Below, piece by piece: positions 29,726 to 40,149 of a DNA stretch of 64,000 nt; position 1 is the stretch's first letter; every line of letters begins with the position of its first letter. The stretch is taken from positions 1,638,438 through 1,702,437 of the forward strand of contig CAJINV010000005.1 of assembly GCA_905178155.1 (NCBI GenBank), written 5' to 3'. Both the position numbers and the translations under genes were made by a program. Under the pieces are notes generated by a model. That model was not told where the DNA came from and did not search any database. It was given only the letters and a program-made list of their open reading frames with translations. The DNA is from Amoebophrya sp. A120 (Eukaryota; Sar; Dinophyceae; Syndiniales; Amoebophryaceae).

Positions 29726-32146
29726 CTACATCTTACCTCCAACTTGGAAATCTTCACGCTGCAGAGGAGAAATTCGATCAAGAATCGGATCAAGGTACTG
29801 GCCGTAGTGGATTATTGGAGTGATCATATTTGGGCTCACGGTGCTAAAACCCTTCTTGCCTTTCACGGTAAAAACAACGCCCCCAGCTCCTTTACTGACC
29901 TCCTTATCGACGACTGTAACCGCCGCGCCCTCTTTCATTTTCGGTTGATACATGTTTGCTCGCCTGCCGATGTCGAAGCTTTCATCGTTGTCGATTCTAG
30001 CCCGTGCTGCACATCCGGCTAAAATCTTCTCAACCGCATTGATGAAAGCGGGACCAGACAACAAAGCCAGCGCTCCCGACCAAATGCGGATACGTGCCTC
30101 GCTAAGGCGCTGGATGTTGTAAAAGCCCTGATCTCCGCCGAAGCCGCGAACAGCCACGTCATCAGGATGGCAGATCATTTCCGGACTACTTTCCTCGATC
30201 CCCCAGAGCTCCATGCTCGCTGTCCTTCCTTGCTTTCCCGCACTGGGCAAATTTGCCAAGCACTCATGAATCTCGTTCAAGAGAATCTCCAGCGGGAGGT
30301 GCATGAAAGCAGGAATGCGGCGCAGCCTTTTGCGCAACATCTTGATCGTCAGGAAGCGACGCTCAAGCATGTACACAGGTGCTCCGGTCGGCAGGATGGT
30401 GACAACCCGCCCGGACTTCTGCAAGCAAGTCCACTCCTCCAGGGACAAGTTTTCCAGGCCGGAATCAGCATAGATCTTCCGCCGTACTAACTTCTTGTCG
30501 AGGAGCCAGCACATTGCTCGCGTCACGTCATCCTTGGATGGTGATCCTCGTCCGGCCATGAGTCTAGCACCTAGTCCTTGATGCAGCTGCAGCATAATTC
30601 CGTCGCAGACCTCCTGCTTGTCTGCGTCGCTCAGGTTCTGGCCTTGCATCATGCGGGACAGTTTCCATTTAGTCCCGCATACAAACGACCCCGAGCGTTT
30701 GTCCGGAAGAGACATGATGCCGATTACTGTATAAATCACATCACTTTCAGTCATGAAGGTAGTGTCTACCAAACTGATGCCTCCTTCTGCTGCAGCAACA
30801 CACATGTCATAGCCATCATGACTCTTGTTTCGTGCTTTTAGACCGTAACGCAACTGCGCGCGGCTGTCTCGTCTCATCAGCAGGACCAGTTCCTTGAGCT
30901 TGTCCTCTGGAATGTTCTTAAGACGGTGCCGGCTCTGTTCCAGACAGGCCTTCTCGCTGGCTATTTTCCCACTCAAACACAGCACTTCCTGCAGAGCTCG
31001 CACTTTGCGTCGGTCCTCTTCGCTGATGTCCGCAAGGCAGGAGATGGTCGCATCCACTCTCGTCTGTTCCTCGTCGGTGTACCTCATGGCCTCACCGTTC
31101 GGAGACAACTTGCACTTCTGAACGTATAGCTCTCGCACTGCGCTCGAGTGGTATGCCTCGTTGCCGTGTCCAGCCAAGCGCAACCGCTCGCCGACAGAAA
31201 CCGCTAGACCAAAACCCGTCCCGTCAATCAGCGCCAGCTTCTTTTTCGGTTCTAGCCGCATTGCTTTGGCGATCCGCTTCACAAATTCCTCAGGAATCGC
31301 ATCGATGAGTTCTTGGTGAAATCCGGTTCGAATTCTTTTCGACTGCGTATCGATCCGCAGGTCCGGACTCTCCTCCAGCATCGCTTGGATTTCTTCCTCC
31401 TCATCCACGCGGATCCTCTTTCCCGCGTGTCTCATCGGTGCCGGCAGGTCGTTGGTGTGCCTACACGTGTAGACTTTCACCCTATCCAGTCGCTCCGGTA
31501 TTTGGAGTCTGTCCTTGATCAAAACCTCACCTGGTTTATTCCTCTGGTGCGCTCCGGACTTCATAACTCCTCTCCCGATGGATCCGTAGTTAATTTCCCC
31601 TACAACCGGTTTAACTACGGGACGCGATTCATTCGACAAAGCGCCGCGGAGTCGAAAACTTCGCTCCTTTTGCTGTATTGTTTCCTGGTTGGCTGCATCA
31701 TCTGCCAGATGGAAATAATAATCGACGCTGATGCACCTGTCCTTCCCGTTGGGAATAACAGGTCGACTGTCCAGCAGCTCCTGCTTGCTCCAGTCGTTTC
31801 GTAAATCAGCAACTACTCGCGTTTGTCTTCTCACGTCGATGACTCGCCTCAAGCGTACTCGGTTGCGGAGAAACTCGGGCGTCGCCGGCACACGGTCAAG
31901 ACCGAAGTCTATAACTCGGCACACTCCGTACCCGCCGTTGTCGCCAGTTCGCCGCAAAGATTCTTCGCTCACGGTCCACAAATCGGCTTGCTCCGATTCG
32001 TCCGGGTTCAAGAAGTGATCTACTAGGCTGCTCGTCTTCTTCTTCTTTGCTGCCCCCGCTGCAGCACTGCTGCTGGAACCTCCATCGCGGAGAGCCAGCC
32101 CCGGCGGGCGACTGCCTAAGTTCCCGCTATTTTTTGAACCGCCCAA
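29726..32146 (-). CDS. Retrotransposon protease-like and integrase polyprotein segment
   Basis: An open frame of about 800 residues. LALIDGTGFGLAVSVGERL near residue 310 may be a degenerate aspartic protease site. Further on, SLVDTTFM, IYADSGLENLS and LERRFLTIKMLRKRL match the positions of the three integrase catalytic acids (D, D, E; compare copia sDnGtEf and NGxxERxxRtL). A Lys/Gly-rich tail follows. The long intact frame suggests this part decayed less than gag or RT. Confidence 0.7.
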   Translation of the reverse strand: MGGSKNSGNLGSRPPGLALRDGGSSSSAAAGAAKKKKTSSLVDHFLNPDESEQADLWTVSEESLRRTGDNGGYGVCRVIDFGLDRVPATPEFLRNRVRLRRVIDVRRQTRVVADLRNDWSKQELLDSRPVIPNGKDRCISVDYYFHLADDAANQETIQQKERSFRLRGALSNESRPVVKPVVGEINYGSIGRGVMKSGAHQRNKPGEVLIKDRLQIPERLDRVKVYTCRHTNDLPAPMRHAGKRIRVDEEEEIQAMLEESPDLRIDTQSKRIRTGFHQELIDAIPEEFVKRIAKAMRLEPKKKLALIDGTGFGLAVSVGERLRLAGHGNEAYHSSAVRELYVQKCKLSPNGEAMRYTDEEQTRVDATISCLADISEEDRRKVRALQEVLCLSGKIASEKACLEQSRHRLKNIPEDKLKELVLLMRRDSRAQLRYGLKARNKSHDGYDMCVAAAEGGISLVDTTFMTESDVIYTVIGIMSLPDKRSGSFVCGTKWKLSRMMQGQNLSDADKQEVCDGIMLQLHQGLGARLMAGRGSPSKDDVTRAMCWLLDKKLVRRKIYADSGLENLSLEEWTCLQKSGRVVTILPTGAPVYMLERRFLTIKMLRKRLRRIPAFMHLPLEILLNEIHECLANLPSAGKQGRTASMELWGIEESSPEMICHPDDVAVRGFGGDQGFYNIQRLSEARIRIWSGALALLSGPAFINAVEKILAGCAARARIDNDESFDIGRRANMYQPKMKEGAAVTVVDKEVSKGAGGVVFTVKGKKGFSTVSPNMITPIIHYGQYLDPILDRISPLQREDFQVGGKM

Positions 32147-32692
32147 GCCCTAGCCTGGGCGAGCAAGCCCGCCCCGGGCAATAGGCCGAGGCGGGCCGCC
32201 TTTGCTGGGGACACAGGCGGGGCGCGGGCGACTTGCAGAACGCAGACGCTTGAGCCCATCGCCGGCGACCCGCCTGAAAGGCGCAGTGACGAAGCAATTG
32301 CGCCGCCGGCCCTTTCAACCGTTCTTGACCACGTCCCGAAATTTTCTAAGTTTGCGCCTAAATTTCAGAGCAACGGCCGACATAGGCAAAATCGCACGCA
32401 AATTGCAAAGCTGGGCAAATTAGACAAAAAATAGACAGCAGCCGAAGCTGCCAAGGCCGCTTTTTGGACAGAAATTAGACAGGAAAATAAAAAGAAAAAT
32501 AGACAGGAAAATAGACAGAAAAATAGACAGGAAAATAGACAGGAAAATAGACAAAAAGTTAGACAAAAACTGAGACAGGAAATTAGACACGAACTTAGAC
32601 AAAAACTGAAACAGGAAACACACGCCCCCGCAAGAGCGCCGACTGTAGGAAAAATAGCGGGAAAATAAAAAGCCTGGCGCCGGGGGCGGCTC
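32147..32692. repeat. Tandem AAAATAGACAGG-type minisatellite and GC-rich block in the element
   Basis: From about 32420 to 32625 a 12-bp unit (AAAATAGACAGG and variants) repeats some 15 times. A GC-rich block (32130-32340) precedes it. No integral coding frame continues across, so the retrotransposon is interrupted here between the DUF4326 and integrase ORFs. Confidence 0.7.
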
Positions 32693-34186
32693 TCAGTGAC
32701 CTCCACCAACTTGCGTTGGCGCTGCTTGTTCTTTTTCTATTTCTTCCACGAGCACGCTCCCGCGGCATTCTTTCGGCCAGCACCAGCATCCCAGAACCTT
32801 ACCGGGCAGAAGAAGGCGGGCTTCTGCCACCATCCCGGATTCGTGCAGCCAGGTTCTGCACTTTTCGCAGACTTCGCGTCGGTTGCCGTCGATTCCGATT
32901 CGGTATGGATTCCCGAATTTTGATCCGCGTCCGATGTAGAAGTGCAAGGGATTCTTCTCTTCCCACCTCTTCACGCTGCGCCGGTCGACCCAGGAGCGCT
33001 GGCGATTGTTGAGATTAATCACTGTTGTTCGCGCCTCAGGGCAAACAGCCTCGGGCTCCGGCTCTTGCTGCATGGCAGCACGCCGCTCTTTCTCGCGTTC
33101 GAGCTGCACAATTGCCATCACGGTTTCCACATCTAGCGGCTCTTCTACCTCTCGGACCTGCGTGGCAGCTTCATTTTCTTCCAGTACATTTGCTGCTTCT
33201 CGTTTCACTTCTCCTTCGTTCGCGAGCCGCTCGCGCTGCTTGATGGTGAGTGGGTCAAAATCATACTTGTTTTCTCGCGTATCGGTTTTCTTCTTCTTGA
33301 TTTCTTTCGCAAACACTGGCCGGCACCACAATTCTTGTGGTGCTCTCTTCTGGATTTCCCGCAAAATGAAAATGCGGCAGTCCCGTGCATCAAAATCACA
33401 GACGCCCTTGTAGATCTGAAGTTCTTCGGAAAAATCACAGATAGCGCTTCCGTCGTGTCCTTGGATCACGTCGGGCTGTCCAGGACGGCAGAGCTGCGAA
33501 AGAAAGCACTTCTTCTGGGTTTCTAAACCAATCAAATTCGGACCATGATCCGTAACGGTATCTTTCTCGAACCCGATGCAGTACAGCTCCCCCGTTTTCG
33601 TGGTAAACTTGTAGGGAAGCGCCACCCTCTTCAGGATCTTCTTTTTCGACCCCCCAACTCCTTGTGCCTTTTGTTGCTGACAGTCCTCCTCGGGCACCAG
33701 CAGATTGCTCTCCTTGGCCTTTTCGGAGTTGGTTTCTGCTGTCTGCTCGGTAATGTACATCTTCCTGTTGTAACCGTTATCGATCTGGCCCATCCGTGTT
33801 GCGGTCGTGAACAAAGCTTCCTCGTTATGTTTCGTCGTAACTTGAAAAGCCGCCGCGCCGGTCGAGGAATTCTTCACCGGGTCGGCCATGGGAAAGCTGT
33901 CGCGCGTGTGTAGTTCTGGCACTTCTCGGAATTCGAGTTTGATAGAAGGACTATTCAAAATTTCCGTTGCCGCCGTGATAGTTTCAAAACTGGTCGGCTC
34001 AACGGAGTTGCAGGCGTAGGAAGCTCGATTCAAAACATGACTGACGAAATTGCTTACACAAAATTGGTTCTTCTCGGTCGTCTCCCCTGACGTCGAAGAG
34101 AAATTTTCATTTTCAGATTTTCGATTAGTCGACGAGTTTTCCTGCGGGTTCCGGGCCCCTAGGCTTGGAAACTCCCGTCCACGCAC
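32693..34186 (-). CDS. Retrotransposon ORF with C-terminal DUF4326 domain
   Basis: About 497 residues. The last 110 residues match the DUF4326 pattern: FYIGRGSKFGNPYRIG, Arg/Glu and Cys-x2-Cys-like spacing (REVCEKCRTWL), then LPGKVLGCWCWPKECRGSVL. The family is known mainly as a small stand-alone domain in phage and cellular proteins, with conserved Cys and Trp residues, and its function is unknown. The preceding region is charged and unassigned. The start of the frame overlaps the end of gag by 28 nt in another frame, so expression by frameshifting is conceivable. I am sure of the domain; its role is unknown. Confidence 0.8.
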   Translation of the reverse strand: MRGREFPSLGARNPQENSSTNRKSENENFSSTSGETTEKNQFCVSNFVSHVLNRASYACNSVEPTSFETITAATEILNSPSIKLEFREVPELHTRDSFPMADPVKNSSTGAAAFQVTTKHNEEALFTTATRMGQIDNGYNRKMYITEQTAETNSEKAKESNLLVPEEDCQQQKAQGVGGSKKKILKRVALPYKFTTKTGELYCIGFEKDTVTDHGPNLIGLETQKKCFLSQLCRPGQPDVIQGHDGSAICDFSEELQIYKGVCDFDARDCRIFILREIQKRAPQELWCRPVFAKEIKKKKTDTRENKYDFDPLTIKQRERLANEGEVKREAANVLEENEAATQVREVEEPLDVETVMAIVQLEREKERRAAMQQEPEPEAVCPEARTTVINLNNRQRSWVDRRSVKRWEEKNPLHFYIGRGSKFGNPYRIGIDGNRREVCEKCRTWLHESGMVAEARLLLPGKVLGCWCWPKECRGSVLVEEIEKEQAAPTQVGGGH

Positions 34187-37100
34187 GGGAAGCAGATCTC
34201 GTTGCCATCGTCATGCCCGCGGGAGAAGATCTCGGCGTTGCACAAGCAGGCTTCCTTTTCCCGGTTCTCATCGTGCTCATTCAGGATGAAGGACCGCTCC
34301 TGATCATTCTTGTTCACCACGCTGAGCAACAGAGTGCCCGCGTCCTCCCCACACTGCGCCAACATTTCGAGGATCAAGCTGACCTTTTCCCCAAAGCTCT
34401 GTTTCTTGAAATCCTCGCTGTCCACCAGCACCGACAACTTGTCTGTCGGCTTCTGCTTGCACTGGTCGCGCATGTGGTCCGGAGAAAAACAAATCGAGCA
34501 GACGCTGGCTTCGTAGACGCAGTCCTCGGTCTTATGCTTGGTTGACAAGCACTTCCTGCACCGGATCTGCTTCTTCCCGAAGTTGGTTCGTTTGCGGGTA
34601 AACGTCTTACCACCCTTGTTGGTGTTGCCTTTTCCACTGCCCCAGCTCCCTTTTCCCCTTTTCGGGACTGGCCACTTTCCGGTCTGCTTGGCGGGATCCC
34701 ACTTGTAACTGGATCCTCCACCTCCGACCTTGGCAGCGAAAGCTTCTTCATCAGCATCAGATCCGTCTTTTTCGGAGTCCTTGTCGCTGTCTTCGGCTGT
34801 AGGCAGAACGCGCTCACCCAGCCCGATCCCCTTTTCGGTGTCATCCCCGGCGAGGTAGTGGAGAACGTCGGCTTCCTCCTTGTGCTCGAGGTATTCCAGC
34901 AGTCGCTCCAGGTACGGCACGAAAGGAGTCCGGTATTCGGGATCAAACATGAGCTCCGCCGTGATCTTCTTCGGCCAGTTCTTACCCGTCTTCATCTGGA
35001 ACTGCTGCCAGGTGTGCTTCCTCGCGGCGACGGTTCTTCCGATGAGACTCACACCAACGTCATCCGCCGCCTGGAAGTACCGTTGCAAACACTCCCGGGC
35101 GGATTCGTCCTTTTTCATGGTGAAGCTGTAGAAGCGCGCGCTTTCCTCTTTTCCTTTGATGAAGCCCGACTTGTACTTTGAGTACATCACCTCGATCAAA
35201 TTCCGGAACGTCAAGGCTTCCCGCTTGCTTCTGTTCAGCTTCCACCGTCGCAAATTCGCCTTCATCCCTTCCTTCATGCACCGGGCAAACTTCGATGCCT
35301 TTTTCGCATCTTCATCGAGTTTGTACACCAACTCCTCGATGAACTGGGACTCGTACTCGAATGGAAACAGTCGGCGCGTCCCGTCCGACTCCTTGGCCAG
35401 CTTCTTCAAGTGCGATTCCATCGCCCGGAACCATGAGAAGAGGCTCGAGTGGCTCTCGATGGTTGGCGGCGGGAAGTCCGGCATCCGGTCCTTCATCAAC
35501 AGCACATAGTGCGCCGGCGCGGATTCACCGGCCGCGATGTTGATGTTGTGCTCGATGGCGTAGTCGCTCTCGAGCACCATCCTGGTGAAGCGGAATTTGT
35601 CATTTTCCATAACTCCCTTGAACTCGTCATCGGGATCTCCACCAAAAGGACTTCCACCGGAGGGACCACCGGATCCACCTCCGCCACCGCCCGGATTTCC
35701 ACCATAGCTGCTCTGTCCGTCATCGCCACCCTCGGATCCGCCATTGGACCCGCCATACCCGTTTCCACCGTTACCGTTACCCCCATTACCGTTTCCACCG
35801 TTACCGCCATTTCCACCGCTAGATCCTCCATTGGATCCTCCACCGTGGTTTCCACCGCGGTTTCCGGTAAGTTTCTGGCTGTCCTCTTCGTTCGGGTCGT
35901 CACGGAAACGAGAAAAAGGGTTGGCGTCGGACAGCTGCTTTCCACCGAGCTTTTGCAAGTTGTTGGAAGTTAGTTGTCCGCCGAGTGCGATTCGATTTGC
36001 TCCGGTGACGAAATTCGGAATTCCCGTCTTTTCCTTCAAAGTTTTCTTCCTCGGAGGGAGATTCAACTTGGTGCCCGCGAAGCTGTTGCTCTTGATGTTT
36101 CCATCATTATCCCGCTTTTCGTTCAGAAATCCGCCGCGGCACATCCGCGGCGTCAGCTTTTGCGCGGCTTTCTTCGTGGAGCTGATTTCGTATCCTTCCG
36201 GAGCCTTGTTGTTGAATCCTTTGTCAGCACCCAGGGCTTTGTTGGTCATTTCGTCGATCAGGATTTTTGGCAGGGAGTCTCCGCGCCAGGGCTGTTCTTC
36301 TTCCTTGATCCGCTGCTGTTCGCTGACGCGCGCGATGTGCATGCTCGCCCATGACCTCGACTGTTTTCTCTAAAGATTCTTCCATCTTCTTCGTTATTTC
36401 GAGCCGCAGCTTTTTCTCGATGTTCTCGCTAATCTGTTTCACATCAACAGCATTAGCATTGGCGGAAGAAGAAGCACTCTGCGTCAATGGCCGCGCCTCT
36501 TCGAGGATGTTCGTCCTATTTACTTCCTCGCTCCGCAGTTCCTCCATCTGCCGGCGGAATTCCTCGCTGTCACTGGACATTTCCGCCTTAGTCTCATCCT
36601 GACTATTTTTCAGCTCCCCGACCAGTCCGGTGAACTTCCGTTCCATCGCGACAAATTCCTCGCGCACGGACTGCTGCTGCTGCCTGGTTAAGCTGATTGG
36701 CAAAATTTGCACCCATCGTCGCCATGTCGTTTTCGATCTTCTTAAACGACTCGGCGATTTGCTCGCCATCCCGTCGCAAGGCACTGGTGCTGTTCGCCAA
36801 GTGCTTCTGCTGGGATTCCTGCATCTGCTGCAAAAACTGCATCATTTGTTCATGCTGTTTTGCCTGTTGTTGCGACTGATGGCTCAGCTCTGTTCCAGCT
36901 TTGACGATGCGACTGATCGCTCCCTCTTGCTGTTGCTGCTGCTGGTTCAAGTGGATAGCAGCTCCTGCAACCTGATCAATCTTCTCACCCTGCAAATTGT
37001 CGGCTTCGTGCAGCTCGTGGACCGCACCGGCGACCGAGGACGTTGGCTCGGTTGCGCAGCATCCTTCCTTCCGGTGTTCATGATCAACTCGCGGTCCGTC

Positions 37101-37546
37101 ACTCCATTTTTCGAGGAGTTTTGCTGATTGTTCTTTCCCCCATTGTTATTGGCGAGATTGTTGCTCTTTCCTCTGCGATTTCCCTTTCCGTTCTGCGCGC
37201 CCCAATTCCCGTTCTGCACGCTGGGATCGTACGCGTAGTCCGTCCGCGGCCGCTTAGAAGTGACTACCTTCCACCCGTCGGCGTCGCTCTTGCCACTGCT
37301 GGACGTCGCCATGCTGTATTGTTCCGGCGGTCCCGGTGGCGACGGCGGAACGTTCTGGACTTTCACAATCGCGAAAGAGGAAGAGGCCGTTTTTCCGGAT
37401 CCTGCGGCTCCAGCGGAGGGCTCCGGTTCCTCTGCGGTTCCCGGACTCCCCTGGAACACGGGTTCGATTTCCGACGTCATCATGACTTCATCCAGACCCG
37501 GCGGACTGCTTCCGCCCATAGACTCGCCAGAAGACGAGATCGCCAC
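34159..37546 (-). pseudogene. Retrotransposon gag with two zinc knuckles, N-terminal part frameshifted
   Basis: The main frame (34159-36342, 727 residues) has a Gly/Asn-rich tract, a helical gag-like core (FRNLIEVMYSKYKSGF) and two CCHC knuckles, CRKCLSTKHKTEDC and CSICFSPDHMRDQC, both CX2CX4HX4C. Upstream, a Gln-rich coiled coil (QQQEGAISRIVKAGTELSHQ) and a Ser/Pro-rich N-terminus are spread over three further frames with overlaps at about 36990, 36700 and 36340. At least three frameshifts therefore separate the parts. The N-terminal ATG is probably that at 37519. Confidence 0.8.
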
Positions 37547-37664
37547 TTCCCCGGATCACCGTCGAAGCTCGCTTGGGCTCCTTGGCTAACTCGAAGGCGA
37601 AGACCGCTCCGAGTGATAAAGAGTAGCAAGCCTGCTACTCCGCTACCTACCACTGTTTTTAAGG

Positions 37665-38138
37665 TGATCCAAGATCTGGATGCTCTTGATCAGCGCCGAA
37701 GATCTTTGCGCACTCCGCTCGTGATTCGCCGCAGGAACAGGTTTTGTTTTGAGAGGAAGAGAAAACTCACCCAAGGTGAATTGGAGACATTTGCTTTTGA
37801 TTCTTTTCAGACTTGTCAACTTACAGCTTGCAGCAAGTTAGTGGCTTGAGCCACGAATACCATCACACGCACACGCGCACGAGGCTGGGTGAAAAGAGGG
37901 CTCATTGATGTGTTTTGGTGAAGAGAAGCAAAACGATTGAAGATGAAAGCAAAGCTCTCTTTTTATTTGCACTCGTGATGAAACGGAAAACCTTAAGCAA
38001 ACGAATCCGATTTGTGCTGTTTGCAACCCACAAAAACTTTGCCCGAGTTATTCCGTTTCCTCTCGTCGTGCGGCGAGTCTCTCACTTCATTTCAAATCTC
38101 TCCGGCACTGAAGCGAACATCTAAAGAGGATATTCACA
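37665..38138 (-). repeat. 5' LTR of the retrotransposon
   Basis: 474 bp, TGATCC...TTCACA on the plus strand, aligned without gaps to the copy at 25469-25942. Confidence 0.95.
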
Positions 38139-38488
38139 ATAGGCACTGCTCATTAGATGTGATTGTCGTCTTCGTTTCGACGTCTTCATTTCATTGTGGT
38201 TTCGATTTCATCAACGTCCGAGTAACGAAGACCGGGAGTTGTTCACTTTCAGCATCGTCCTCTCCAAGTGTTCCGGCTGCGCTTTCGCGAGCACGAGAGA
38301 TACTTTTAGCGTCATGCTCATGCGCTTTTGTAAACTACAAGCGGTCGCCTGCACCTGCTCGTCCCTCGAAATTGTTCATTTGAAGATGTTCTCCTTTTAC
38401 GTCGAGGTTGCACTACTTCCTTGCACATACACATTCATCCTGAATTTTCATAAATGAACTTTCTATCCACTGTCCTCGTCACAGTCTA
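38139..38488. other. Spacer between retrotransposon and next gene
   Basis: No gene or introner seen. It is the 3' flank of the gene to the right. Confidence 0.4.
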
Positions 38489-40122
38489 CTACACGACGAC
38501 CTCCGCGCAGTACGTGACATCCTCTGCCTCGTCCCCAGGACGAGCACCACGATCAGAAACCACCAAAACTTCCTATGCAATGCAAAAGGAAAAGCATCGT
38601 ACTACTATAAATTGCATTACAAATTAGCCCAGCGTTACAAAATGAATCAGCATGCTGATTTGCCTTGAGAAAGAGATTTGTAATGGTGCATGAATGCAAT
38701 TACTACGAGTACGATACTTTTGCACGGGCTACTTCCCGCTCCTCGGCGATGTCGCGCAGCAACCGCAGGGGCGCGCTCGTATCCTGTGCAAAAGTATCGC
38801 ACTCCTACTCGTATAAGTGCAAGTCTTGCATTACAAATCTTGTTCCCAAGGCAAATCAGCATCACAGATTATATTTCTCATGCTGAGTAAATTTGTAATG
38901 CATTTATACGAGTACGATACTTTTGCACTTCATAGCTCGACACCGTGCCCAACTTCGGCGCGTCCTTCCGCAGAACCAAAATCTTATCAAATGTAAAAAT
39001 GTCTGGGTCTGGAAATTTGTGATGCTGAGTGGCGTAGCATGAGGAGGCCACAAGTGCTGGCTCAGCATGACAAATTTCTGAGCTCGTAGGCGTTGCCTAT
39101 TCTGCATGACAAACTGCGTCTCCGCATGACAGAGAAAAAGATCTCTTGGGCAATGTGCATGACAGATTTAAGAGTCATGCCAGACAAGCATGACAAACAT
39201 GCATTCTTCCAGACCCAGACACTTTTACATTTGATAAATCTGCGTGTACAGCAAATTTGCCGGCAGGTCGCGCAGCAAGGACACCGTGAACTCCTGCACT
39301 TTTTGCCGCAATTTCGGGTACACGGGATTGCAGACGACGAAGCACTCGAAAGCGGACAGAGCGTCCACGATAGAAACCGGAAGTCGATTCCGAATCGACC
39401 GCTCCACGCCCAAGGCCGCTAGGTAGAGCAGCCCGCTGTTCTTGATAAAATCAACTCTTTTAGATTTGGAGGAAGGTACAAATGATGTTGTTCTACTGCT
39501 AGAAGTAGTTCTAGTAGTTGTGCCACTGCTAGTACTAGCAGCCGAAGTAGACGTACTAGAGTAGTTTTGGTTATAATTTTCTCTGTCCTCTTTCAGTTTC
39601 ATCGTCGGCCCCCAAGCGGCCGGATTCAACAGTAGCCAGGCGTGGGCGATTATCGCAAGAAAAAACTGCTTCACTGTGAACTTGTGATGCAGAAAATGGA
39701 TCGCATAAGTGTGTATCATGCCCCACATGCAAGACAATGGATTTTTAGCTGTGTTTTCCCTTAGGAACCCCGCATGACAGATTTTTAGTGTCACGCGTAA
39801 CAAACTTGTGATGCAGATTTTGCAAAATCACCACAGTGAAACAGTTTTTTCGTGCGATAGCGATGGAAAAACACGCGCGGGGATCCACGGTCTTCTCAAA
39901 CCGGAGTCGCGCGGCCAACGACTCCGTCCAGTTCTGGACCAGAATGTTCGTGTGGTTGTGGGTGTGGGCACTTCTGCGCGCGATGGTTTTGTAGACAAAA
40001 CAGAGCTGGGAAAAATCCAGGCGTATGCAGCAGTGCAAAAATCCAGGCGTAAAGTTTACTGTATTTTCGAATTCGTTTGCAAAAATAATGCGTACTAGCT
40101 GAACCAGCATCACAATCAACAT
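38489..40122 (-). CDS. Unrecognised protein split by four introners
   Basis: The ATG at 40120-40122 lies 27 nt downstream of the previous gene's stop. The coding blocks are 39860-40122, 39237-39650, 38935-38984, 38732-38779 and 38489-38573. Removing four introners joins them in one frame: RACFSIAHAWLLLNPAAWG, LLYTQILVLRKDAPKLG, GTVSSAPLRLLRDIAEE and EEREVLVVSDRGARPGDEAE, ending CAEVVV and stop. The N-terminus is hydrophobic (MLIVMLVQLVRIIF) and may be a signal or anchor. The middle has a Ser/Thr tract then NSGLLYLAALGVERSIRNRL. About 285 residues in total; no family recognised. The exact rejoining at four sites strongly supports the gene model. Confidence 0.72.
38574..38731. mobile_element. 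Introner, family A copy 4
   Basis: The inverted repeat contains ATCGTACTAC / GAGTACGATACTTTTGCA. Exact duplication CTTCC. Removal reads EEREVLVVSD. Confidence 0.88.
38780..38934. mobile_element. Introner, family A copy 5
   Basis: GCAAAAGTATCGCACTCC and GAGTACGATACTTTTGCA ends. Exact duplication GCTCG. Only 48 nt of exon separates it from copy 4. Confidence 0.9.
38985..39236. mobile_element. Introner, family B copy 6
   Basis: TGTCTGGGTCTGGAA and TTCCAGACCCAGACA ends. Exact duplication AATCT. Removal reads YTQILVLRKD. Confidence 0.92.
39651..39859. mobile_element. Introner, family G copy 2
   Basis: TATCGCAAGAAAAAACTG pairs with CAGTTTTTTCGTGCGATA. Exact duplication GCGAT. Removal reads CFSIAHAWLL. 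Confidence 0.92.
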
Positions 40123-40149
40123 GACTAATCCGATTAGACCGAGGACACT

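Larger units (their letters stand above)
25469..38138 (-). mobile_element. LTR retrotransposon, Ty1/copia gene order, degenerate
   Basis: A 12,670-bp element reads right to left between two 474-bp LTRs. Its gene order is gag with two zinc knuckles, a DUF4326 ORF, integrase, then RT and RNase H; integrase before RT is the Ty1/copia order. Several frameshifts and an altered RT motif mark it as inactive. Flanking bases (TAAGG left, ATAGG right) are not an exact target duplication. A possible primer-binding TGG lies about 12 nt inside the 5' LTR but was not matched to a tRNA. Confidence 0.93.

Noticed and set aside
35449-35973. Plus-strand frame rich in Thr, Ser, Ile and Val
   Set aside because: It is the reverse of the Gly/Asn-rich tract of gag, not an independent gene.
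25464-38143. Exact target duplication for the LTR retrotransposon
   Set aside because: Flanks TAAGG and ATAGG differ at two of five positions, so I do not claim it.
38479-38573. C-terminal transmembrane segment (KFWWFLIVVLVLG) for the gene at 38489-40122
   Set aside because: It needs a frame that ignores the exact CTTCC duplication; the joint that respects it gives EEREVLVVSD and a soluble acidic tail.
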